Assembly (NCBI GenBank): GCA_016649525.1
Contig: JAENXM010000083.1
Location: 1 to 7,412 of the forward strand
Length of the DNA stretch: 7,412 bases
From: Actinomycetota bacterium
GTDB lineage: Bacteria > Actinomycetota > Geothermincolia > Fen-727 > Anoxymicrobiaceae
Reading direction: 5' to 3'
Under the pieces are notes generated by a model, which made no database searches, was not told where the DNA came from, and saw only the letters and a program-made list of their open reading frames with translations. The translations under genes were made by a program, and so were the position numbers. Shown here one piece after another: positions 1 through 5,501 of this stretch (its first letter is position 1; each line of letters begins with the position of its first letter).

Positions 1-948
1 AACATAACAGGCCTGTTCAAGATCGAGCGGGACGCTGTTAGCAGGCTGACGTCGTTGCGGTCCGCCTTTCACGAGGTGCTCGTTTACCTTGCGGGCCTTC
101 CCGTGCACCCTTCAGTGGTAGTGCCGGGGGGCGTATCTTACCTGCCTGACCCGGACGCGCTCGAGATGGCGATGCGGATCCTGGGCGGCTGCGAGGATGA
201 CCTCATCGAGACCATGCGCCTTGTCGGGATGCTTACCAAGAGGAGCTCCGAGATGATGGACACGGGGGAACCTATCTCCGGGTACTATGCCGCGGTAACG
301 TCGGATGGGAGTCCCGACCCGCTGGGGGATTCGGTCACCGTCTCCCCGTTTACCGGGGGTGAATCCCTGACCTTTACCGGAGAGGGCTTCCTCGATGCTT
401 TGAGGGGTGAGCCTGTGTCCTGGTCCTACGCCGTACCGGTGATACTGGAAGATATGGAGCCCGCCCTGGTCGGCCCCATGGCGAGGAGCAACACAGGGTT
501 TGGACCCGACACGCCCTGGGCCGACGAGGAGCTCAAGGAGTGCAGGAAGAAATGGGGCAATCCCTTCGACCGCGAGTTTTTATATTTTCCAGCACTGGCA
601 CTGGAGGTGGTACGTGCCTGGGAGAAGGCACGACTTCTTCTAACGGACACGTCGCGGTACAAGGGCGAGGAGGCTCGGGTACCGGAGATCTCCGCCTCGG
701 ACGGCCTGGCCGTTGTGGACGCCCCCAGGGGCATCATCGTTCACAACGCCTCGATCGATCAGGACGGGAAGATCTCCGAGTACCAGATAATAAGCCCGCT
801 TCAGATCAACTATTCTTCGATCAACGATTGCCTTTCACGCGTGGCGCGAAAGGTTGTATCGGGCCTCGAGGTCACAGACCAGGTCACCCAGATGTTACAG
901 CGTACGGTCAGGTCTTTCAGCCCGTGCGTTCCCTGCGGGACGCACTAG
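1..948 (+). CDS. [NiFe] hydrogenase large subunit, C-terminal part (5' end outside window)
   Basis: The frame is open from base 1, so the gene starts upstream; the TTG at 55 is only an internal codon. About 315 residues are visible, the C-terminal two thirds or so of a large subunit, which carries the Ni-Fe active site that splits or forms H2. Family motifs seen (numbered from base 1): VHPSVVVPGGV near 35-45, VGPMARSN at 157-164, DAPRGIIVH at 240-248, and the C-terminal metal-binding RSFSPCVPCGTH with Cys309 and Cys312. The N-terminal Cys pair (RxCGxC) must lie upstream. Two oddities: the canonical DPC is SPC, and the protein ends at His315 with no peptide for a maturation protease to remove. 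The ferredoxin gene follows after 9 bases, so they are likely co-transcribed. The conserved blocks fit groups 1-3 rather than membrane group 4, but the exact subgroup cannot be assigned from this fragment. Confidence 0.9.
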   Translation, partial: NITGLFKIERDAVSRLTSLRSAFHEVLVYLAGLPVHPSVVVPGGVSYLPDPDALEMAMRILGGCEDDLIETMRLVGMLTKRSSEMMDTGEPISGYYAAVTSDGSPDPLGDSVTVSPFTGGESLTFTGEGFLDALRGEPVSWSYAVPVILEDMEPALVGPMARSNTGFGPDTPWADEELKECRKKWGNPFDREFLYFPALALEVVRAWEKARLLLTDTSRYKGEEARVPEISASDGLAVVDAPRGIIVHNASIDQDGKISEYQIISPLQINYSSINDCLSRVARKVVSGLEVTDQVTQMLQRTVRSFSPCVPCGTH

Positions 949-957
949 GGGGTAGGC

Positions 958-1233
958 ATGGAGGAGCTTCCGGATATAAGGATAATGCGTGAGCGCTGCG
1001 TCTTCTGCGGCGACTGCGTAAGGTTGTGCCCCCAGAGCGGAGAGGGGACCGACCGCCCCGTTTTCTCCGATTCCGGCGGCGAGGTAGTGGTCGAGAGCCG
1101 TGAGAGCTGCATAGCCTGTTTCACATGCGTGGAGTTCTGCCGCGCTTCGGCAATCGTGATCTCCCGTGGTCCAAGTGTGCAGGATGATATCCCGGCGGTC
1201 TTTCCGGCCAGGCCCTTTGACAGAATTGTGTGA
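958..1233 (+). CDS. 2[4Fe-4S] ferredoxin, hydrogenase-linked
   Basis: This 91-residue protein has two four-cysteine clusters typical of bacterial ferredoxins: Cys14, 17, 20 and 24 (the last followed by Pro25) and Cys51, 54, 57 and 61. Each should hold a [4Fe-4S] centre, so the protein is a small cytoplasmic electron carrier or a detachable hydrogenase subunit. The second motif has Arg62 where the first has Pro, and the insert between clusters (26 residues) is longer than in clostridial-type ferredoxins. The ATG at 958 has a G-rich site just upstream (GGGGGTAGG) and lies 9 bases after the hydrogenase stop, which points to one operon. The natural inference is electron transfer to or from the upstream hydrogenase. 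No membrane segment or signal peptide is seen. Confidence 0.87.
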   Translation: MEELPDIRIMRERCVFCGDCVRLCPQSGEGTDRPVFSDSGGEVVVESRESCIACFTCVEFCRASAIVISRGPSVQDDIPAVFPARPFDRIV

Positions 1234-1314
1234 GATGTTCCCTTATGAATGGCCTGGAATATACCGATATATTTAATGATAAGGCTTGAGCATAGGAAAA
1301 CTTAAGAGGCCGAA
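1234..1314 (+). promoter_or_regulatory. AT-rich gap, presumed start of the Roadblock-GTPase operon
   Basis: This 81-base gap is the first clear break in the gene run and is much richer in A and T than its surroundings, especially 1258-1300. It probably carries the promoter for the downstream genes. TATATT at 1268-1273 resembles a -10 box, but no good -35 sits 16-18 bases upstream. A perfect TTGACA lies at 1217-1222 inside the ferredoxin gene, but its nearest -10-like sequence (TTATGA at 1243-1248) is 20 bases away. No terminator with a U-tract is visible, so read-through from the hydrogenase genes is possible. Confidence 0.3.
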
Positions 1315-1686
1315 GTGGCGGATTCTCGCGAAGAACAGATTGTGGAGATCCTCAGGGAGTTGAGAGCGGACTGCCCCGGCGTTCAAGCGGCCGTGCTGAT
1401 CAGTTCGGATGCGATGCCGCTTGCGTCCGATATGGCGGAGGCTGTCGACGAAGAGGTCATAAGCGCCACGGCTTCCGCGCTGATCTCGGCCAGCGAGCGG
1501 GTCGCAAGGGAGCTTGCCAGAGGAGAAGTCGAACAGCTGTTCCTGCGCGGAGGCTCAGGAGACCTCGTTCTCGCAAGGGTGAACGAGAACGCCTCTCTCG
1601 CCTGCGTGGTTAATCACCAGGCGAAGATGGGGATGACCCTGCTGGAGGTCAACAGGTGCGCCCGGAAGTTGTCTGTCGTCATATGA
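1315..1686 (+). CDS. Roadblock/LC7 domain protein 1 (MglB-like)
   Basis: A single-domain protein of 123 residues. The pattern is that of the Roadblock/LC7 fold: an N-terminal helix (about 4-20), strand GVQAAVLISSD (22-32), a helix rich in Ala and Ser (about 46-69), then ARGEVEQLFLRG, strands LVLARV and LACVV, and a C-terminal helix. In this family such proteins dimerise and bind small Ras-like GTPases, acting as GAP or scaffold (MglB with MglA; CvnB with CvnD in streptomycetes). GTG at 1315 is preferred because AAGAGG at 1304-1309 lies 5 bases upstream and it leaves a normal family length. It is a divergent paralogue of the second Roadblock gene downstream, and a COG2229-type GTPase is encoded in the same run, so a role as its regulator is the likely function. 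Which of the two Roadblock proteins contacts the GTPase cannot be told from sequence. Confidence 0.85.
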   Translation: MADSREEQIVEILRELRADCPGVQAAVLISSDAMPLASDMAEAVDEEVISATASALISASERVARELARGEVEQLFLRGGSGDLVLARVNENASLACVVNHQAKMGMTLLEVNRCARKLSVVI

Positions 1687-1714
1687 GAACAGATGAGATG
1701 TGACAGGAGGTCTG

Positions 1715-1723
1715 TGCTAGAAT
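1715..1723 (+). promoter_or_regulatory. Candidate extended -10 promoter before second Roadblock gene
   Basis: TGCTAGAAT fits an extended -10 element (TGn followed by a TATAAT-like TAGAAT, 5 of 6). It lies in the 167-base gap between the two Roadblock genes. No convincing -35 is found 17 bases upstream, which extended -10 promoters can tolerate. A transcript starting about 1730 would have a leader of roughly 125 bases before the TTG start at 1854. This is a match by eye to a short consensus, so confidence is low. Confidence 0.28.
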
Positions 1724-1800
1724 TACAGGAAGCAAACGAATCAATGAGAAGCATTCGCTCTTCCGGGGGGATAAAAAGAACGGGAGGGTTTTTTAACCTT

Positions 1801-1834
1801 TGTCCGTTTACATACACGTACCCGCTGACGGACA
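1801..1834 (+). promoter_or_regulatory. Possible leader hairpin just upstream of the RBS of Roadblock 2
   Basis: TGTCCGT at 1801-1807 and ACGGACA at 1828-1834 are perfect inverted arms of 7 bases with one further G-U pair inside, enclosing a loop of about 18-20 bases. The stem ends 6 bases before the Shine-Dalgarno GGAGGT (1841-1846). In RNA this could sit next to the initiating ribosome and tune translation of the Roadblock gene. It is not a terminator because no U-tract follows. Confidence 0.3.
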
Positions 1835-1840
1835 TTGCTT

Positions 1841-1846
1841 GGAGGT
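1841..1846 (+). promoter_or_regulatory. Strong Shine-Dalgarno that decides the start of Roadblock 2
   Basis: GGAGGT lies 7 bases before TTG at 1854. The in-frame TTG at 1800 has only a G-rich run 11 bases upstream and would add 18 residues unlike the family N-terminus. This site therefore supports 1854 as the true start. Confidence 0.65.
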
Positions 1847-1853
1847 AATTGGC

Positions 1854-2252
1854 TTGGACGGCGACCGACATGATAAGCTCGAGGAGGCTCTGGGGACGCT
1901 CCTCGATACAACCCAGGACATCGACGCCGCTGCTGTCGTGAGTCTTGACGGTTTCGTGATGGCGTCGATATTGCCCTCAGGATACGAGGCGGACAGGCTC
2001 GGCGCGATGTCCGCGGCCCTTTTGAGCCTAGGGGAGCGCACCGCGATGGAGCTCGGCCGTGGGGAACTGGCGCAGGTGTTTGTGGAGGGGACACAGGGTT
2101 ATATCTTCCTGCTGGCAGCGGGTGAGGACGCCGTGCTGACGGCGATAGTGAGACGCGGAGGCAAGCTTGGTCTGGTTCTCTATGACATCCGCAATGCGGC
2201 GAAAAGCATTGCCGCATTGGTCGGATCAGACCTCCAGGTGGAGTATGAGTAG
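1854..2252 (+). CDS. Roadblock/LC7 domain protein 2 (MglB-like)
   Basis: From TTG at 1854 this encodes 132 residues, the usual size for a lone Roadblock/LC7 protein. Seen in order: an N-terminal helix (DKLEEALGTLLD), strand IDAAAVVSLDGFVMAS, a helix with LGAMSAALLSLGERTAMEL, then GRGELAQVFVEG, strands YIFLLAAG and LTAIV, and the C-terminal KLGLVLYDIRNAAKSI helix. The second half lines up residue by residue with Roadblock protein 1 (RGEVEQLFL versus RGELAQVFV), but the sequences are clearly divergent, so they may form a heterodimer or have separate partners. An alternative in-frame TTG at 1800 is less likely on ribosome-site grounds. The PATAN gene follows after 14 bases, which suggests translational linkage. 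Expected role: dimeric regulator of the COG2229-type GTPase encoded downstream. Confidence 0.85.
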   Translation: MDGDRHDKLEEALGTLLDTTQDIDAAAVVSLDGFVMASILPSGYEADRLGAMSAALLSLGERTAMELGRGELAQVFVEGTQGYIFLLAAGEDAVLTAIVRRGGKLGLVLYDIRNAAKSIAALVGSDLQVEYE

Positions 2253-2266
2253 GCCGGTGATATACC

Positions 2267-4921
2267 ATGCCTTTAAAAGGGAGCCTAAAGGATTTCAGTC
2301 TTCCCGATCTGTTCCAGCTGATACACTTCGGGAGGAAAAACGGCACCCTGAACATCACGAGCGGTGAGGCCCGCGGATACGTTTGTTTCCGTGACGGAAA
2401 CGTCTTCTTTGCGACCCACAACTGGAAGAGGCCCCCGCTCGGCCAGCGGCTCGTGCAGTCCGGGCTGGTCAACGACAACCAGATCGAGGAAGCCCTGGAT
2501 CTCCAGAGGACGACCCGTAAGGGTCAGCGCCTCGGCAACATACTCGTCGAGCTGGGGTACCTTGCGAAGGAGTCCCTGGAGGTATTCATAGAGGAGCAGA
2601 TCAGGGACGCGGTCTTCAACCTTCTCCGCTGGACCGAAGGTGAGTTCGACTTTGACCCCAACCAGGTGTTCCCCGAGGAGGATATCGGCCTCTCCATGAG
2701 CACCGAGAACCTCATCCTGGAGGGGAGCAGGCGCCTGGACGAATGGTATCAGATCGAGAAGAAGGTGCCCGCCCTCGACGCCGTCTTCACGGTGATCCGG
2801 GTCCCCGGCGGTGACACCCCCGACATAAACCTCACCAGTGAGGAATGGCTTGCACTTTACCACGTCGACGGGAAGCACACGGTCGGAGACATAGTGGAGA
2901 AATCCGGACAGAGCGCGATGACCACGTGCAAGGCTATCTACGGACTTGTGACGGCCGGTTTCATCGCTCCGGTCGGGGCGGAGGAAGAGCTGACTGCCGC
3001 ACCTGTTTTCGAGGACCTGGAAGAGAAAAGCGCAGGGTCCAGAGAGAAACTGAGTGAACTGAAGAAGGCCGCGATGGAGATTGTGGGGGCGGACAGGGTC
3101 GAGGAAGTCGTCGTCGGCGGGTCCGAGGATGAACTGGCCGATATCGTAGTCGTCGAGGAGACAGCCCGGGAGGTCCACAAGAAGCTGAGGAGGAGACGCA
3201 AGAGCAAGAAACCTCATGAGGAGCCCATAGCGGAAGTACCGCTGGTCTTGGAAGAGGAGCCCAATAAAGAAAACACCGAACCGGTTGCGACCGAATCGCC
3301 CGAGGAGGTCGAGGAGCCGAAGACGGAGGAGGTCGAGCCCCTGGAGGAGCCCCCGGTTGCCGAAGAGGCGAAGGAGGGAAAACCCGCGGCCGGTCAGAGC
3401 CTTGTCGATTACTACAAATCACTCGCCATGGAGGATGTAGCATCGACGGAGAGACAGATCGCTTTCAAGGAGACGGGGGAAGTGGTCTATGAAGGGACCA
3501 CGGGAGAGGATGAGGAACCGTCTGCGGGCGAGGGCGGTATTCTCGAGGAACCGGTCTCTGACTACGAGGAACCTGATGATATCCCGCTCGAGTGGGCTGG
3601 TCACATAGCCCGTCTGCGCGGGGTCAAGAGCATATATCCGCTGAAGAAGGAGGAGGCCGGCGGGGACGAAGCGGCCGAGGTGCCCGAAGAGGAGGTTTCG
3701 GCCGAGCCCACGGAAGAGATCCCCGAGGTCCCGCTTGTCGAGAAGGAGCCATCCGGCGAAGAGGCGCCGCTCCCGTCGGAGGAAGAGATCGCGAAGCTCC
3801 TGCAGGATACTTCACCGGGCCGCGGTGAGCTCAGCCGCGAGGAGCTTCTCGCCTTTGACCAGCCCACTTATCCATATCTCGATTCCCGGGAGGCCACCTC
3901 TGTGCCCGAGGGTGTGGGGGTAGAGGAACCCGCCGGCGAAGGCGCGGCGGAAGGGGACAAAGCTCAAGATGAGGCGCCCGCCGAGGAAAAAAGCGGGGTC
4001 ATCGGAAAGGTCTTGAGATTCAAGAAAACCGCCGGCAAGGAAGAAGCCGGTGCGTTCTTCGAGCAGCCGGAGCCTGTAGTGAAGTCGGGTTCAGCATACG
4101 AGATCTCCGCGGCCCGGGACCTTGAGATCCCTGTCCATGAGGTGGAGGCAGCGGACGAAACCGCCGCTTCCGCGCCGACCGGGGGGCTTGTGGCGGAGCG
4201 CGAAGCGGACATCGCCGGTCAGGAAGAGATCCCGCTGGTCCTGGAGGAAGCTCCCGTTGAAGAGGTGGCCGTTATCGAGGCTGTCGAAGTGGAAGTCGTT
4301 GAAATAGATGAAACAGCAGAGGAGGAAGTGCTCGAGGTAGAGGCCGCGGTCGAAGAAGAGGTGATTGAAGCAGAGGAGCCCGAGGAGGAGACCGGAGAGG
4401 TCGAACCTCTCACAGAGGAGGAGCTTGTCGAAGACCTGGGCGTCACCTCCGAGCTTCTCGAGAACGTGGCATCCACGGAGGCCGAACTCGAGGAACCCCT
4501 GAAAGTTGATTCGCTTGAAGAGATGGTCGAGGAGGTTATCGGTGAGGAGACAATCAAAGAGGAAAGAGTCAAAGAGGAAGAGGACTTCTCGAGTTCCGTC
4601 AGGATGGGCGGCAAGCGGGAGGCCGGCACCAGCCTCGTTGATCTCGAGTCGTTTGAACTGGAGCAGGAACTGATCAAGCTTGTCGGTAACGGTGAGAAGA
4701 GGAAGAGAATACCGATCGAGAAAAAAGACCGGGAAAATAAAGAAAGGGGCGGCAGGGAGAAGAAGGGCCCGACTCAGACGAAGCAGAGTTCAAAGGAGAA
4801 GAAGCCCTCTCTGCTCAATCGCCCGATAACATTCGGCTTTGGAGGGTCGAAGTCCAAAGGCGGAAAGGAGGTGGATGAAGGGTCAGTTAAGAAAATAATT
4901 GATGACTTGAAAGATAAGTAG
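2267..4921 (+). CDS. PATAN/DUF4388 adaptor protein with MshEN-like repeats and long acidic tail
   Basis: This 884-residue protein has an ordered head and a long low-complexity tail. Residues 3-55 (LKGSLKDFSLPDLFQLIHF onward, ending VCFRDGNVFFAT) are the start of a PATAN/DUF4388 domain, a family linked to bacterial signalling and to Roadblock and Ras-like GTPase genes. Residues 57-111 hold two 24-residue repeats resembling MshEN motifs, followed by a helical stretch to about 165. Residues 189-236 (LTSEEWLALYHVDGKHTVGDIV onward) look like a small winged-helix unit. From about 237 to 775 the chain is dominated by Glu, Ala, Val and Pro and is probably disordered, broken by short non-acidic islands at 443-460 and 575-590. 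The end (about 808-884) is Lys-rich and basic. No signal peptide or membrane segment is visible. ATG at 2267 has a modest GGTGA site upstream. I infer a cytoplasmic scaffold joining the Roadblock-GTPase switch to other partners. Confidence 0.82.
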   Translation: MPLKGSLKDFSLPDLFQLIHFGRKNGTLNITSGEARGYVCFRDGNVFFATHNWKRPPLGQRLVQSGLVNDNQIEEALDLQRTTRKGQRLGNILVELGYLAKESLEVFIEEQIRDAVFNLLRWTEGEFDFDPNQVFPEEDIGLSMSTENLILEGSRRLDEWYQIEKKVPALDAVFTVIRVPGGDTPDINLTSEEWLALYHVDGKHTVGDIVEKSGQSAMTTCKAIYGLVTAGFIAPVGAEEELTAAPVFEDLEEKSAGSREKLSELKKAAMEIVGADRVEEVVVGGSEDELADIVVVEETAREVHKKLRRRRKSKKPHEEPIAEVPLVLEEEPNKENTEPVATESPEEVEEPKTEEVEPLEEPPVAEEAKEGKPAAGQSLVDYYKSLAMEDVASTERQIAFKETGEVVYEGTTGEDEEPSAGEGGILEEPVSDYEEPDDIPLEWAGHIARLRGVKSIYPLKKEEAGGDEAAEVPEEEVSAEPTEEIPEVPLVEKEPSGEEAPLPSEEEIAKLLQDTSPGRGELSREELLAFDQPTYPYLDSREATSVPEGVGVEEPAGEGAAEGDKAQDEAPAEEKSGVIGKVLRFKKTAGKEEAGAFFEQPEPVVKSGSAYEISAARDLEIPVHEVEAADETAASAPTGGLVAEREADIAGQEEIPLVLEEAPVEEVAVIEAVEVEVVEIDETAEEEVLEVEAAVEEEVIEAEEPEEETGEVEPLTEEELVEDLGVTSELLENVASTEAELEEPLKVDSLEEMVEEVIGEETIKEERVKEEEDFSSSVRMGGKREAGTSLVDLESFELEQELIKLVGNGEKRKRIPIEKKDRENKERGGREKKGPTQTKQSSKEKKPSLLNRPITFGFGGSKSKGGKEVDEGSVKKIIDDLKDK

Positions 4922-4936
4922 ATCCGGGGGGATCCC

Positions 4937-5482
4937 TTGGGCGAAGTCTTCAAGATAGTGGTTACCGGGCCGTTCAACTCCGGCAAGACCACCTTCATCG
5001 GCGCTATAAGCGAGATAGAGGTGGTATCGACCGAGAGGATGACCAGGGGCTCATTCGGTGAAAAAGCCCGCACCACGGTAGCGATGGATTTCGGCCGGAT
5101 ATCCCTTCCACATGGAAGCGTTATCCATATGTACGGGACGCCGGGGCAGAGCCGGTTTGACTTCATGTGGGAGGTTCTCTCCGAGGGGATGCTCGGATAT
5201 GTGGTACTGCTGGACGGCAGTGATTCGTCAACGTTCGAGGAGGGAAGAAGGATAATCGAGACTTTCACGAACATGTGCGGCGCACCGTTCGTTGTCGGGA
5301 TTACCAGGGCGGACAAACAGGAATGTATTGATATGGGGAGTATGCGCGAGAAGCTCACCCCGTGGGGTGATATGGAGGTTCTTGAATGCGACGCGCGCAG
5401 GCGGGAGGACGTGAAATCCGTGCTCCTCAGCCTTCTGGAGCTCGTCATGGAGAGGGCTGAAGCGGCCGAGCCGGTGGGCTAG
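4937..5482 (+). CDS. COG2229-type small Ras-like GTPase (CvnD/MglA-like switch)
   Basis: A single G domain of 181 residues. Walker A is GPFNSGKTT (11-19), with Lys17 and Thr18 for phosphate and Mg. A candidate switch I Thr is at 46 or 47 (ARTTVAMDFG). The G3 region is YGTPGQSRFDFMW (66-78): the usual DxxG Asp is replaced by Gly, as I recall for COG2229 proteins, while the PGQ with the candidate catalytic Gln71 is kept. The base-recognition motif is TRAD (123-126), a variant of NKxD, and CDAR (151-154) fits G5. There is no lipidation site or extra domain. The TTG start at 4937 follows GGGGGGA with normal spacing and places the first strand (FKIVVTG) correctly. It lies 15 bases after the PATAN gene. 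Roadblock genes upstream are the expected GAP or scaffold partners; pilB downstream makes pilus control a plausible output. Confidence 0.87.
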   Translation: MGEVFKIVVTGPFNSGKTTFIGAISEIEVVSTERMTRGSFGEKARTTVAMDFGRISLPHGSVIHMYGTPGQSRFDFMWEVLSEGMLGYVVLLDGSDSSTFEEGRRIIETFTNMCGAPFVVGITRADKQECIDMGSMREKLTPWGDMEVLECDARRREDVKSVLLSLLELVMERAEAAEPVG

Positions 5483-5501
5483 AAAGGAAATGGAGTAACC
5501 G

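Noticed and set aside
1217..1248. TTGACA with TTATGA as a sigma-70 promoter
   Set aside because: The -35 match is perfect but spacing is 20 bases and the -10 is poor; kept only as a remark on the gap.
1208..1257. CCAGGCC / GGCCTGG inverted repeat spanning the end of the ferredoxin gene
   Set aside because: Arms are 7 bases with a 36-base loop and no U-tract, so not a convincing terminator; half lies inside the coding region.
1724..1800. Cyclic di-GMP riboswitch in the leader of the second Roadblock gene
   Set aside because: Looked for because of the MshEN context. A few short strings resemble the class I motif, but the conserved core and tetraloop receptor pattern are not there.
1784..1801. 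GGTTTTTTAACC weak stem-loop as a terminator after the first Roadblock gene
   Set aside because: Only four Watson-Crick pairs in a row plus G-U pairs, and no U-tract follows the stem. It also lies about 100 bases after the stop codon.
1800..1853. TTG at 1800 as the start of the second Roadblock gene
   Set aside because: Poor ribosome-site spacing and an unusual 18-residue extension; TTG at 1854 has a perfect GGAGGT at 7 bases and gives family length.
1741..3217. Long open frames on the - strand opposite Roadblock 2 and the PATAN head (1741-2478 and 2285-3217)
   Set aside because: They lie antisense to clear genes, show no family motifs, and arise from GC-rich codon bias.
4219..4677. Ser/Thr-rich open frame on the - strand opposite the acidic tail
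   Set aside because: The Ser and Thr runs are simply the reverse complement of Glu and Val codons; no ribosome site or motif supports it.
4937..5482. Naming the GTPase mglA
   Set aside because: The YGTPGQSRFDFMW region fits the COG2229 (CvnD-like) family better than MglA proper, so no symbol is given.
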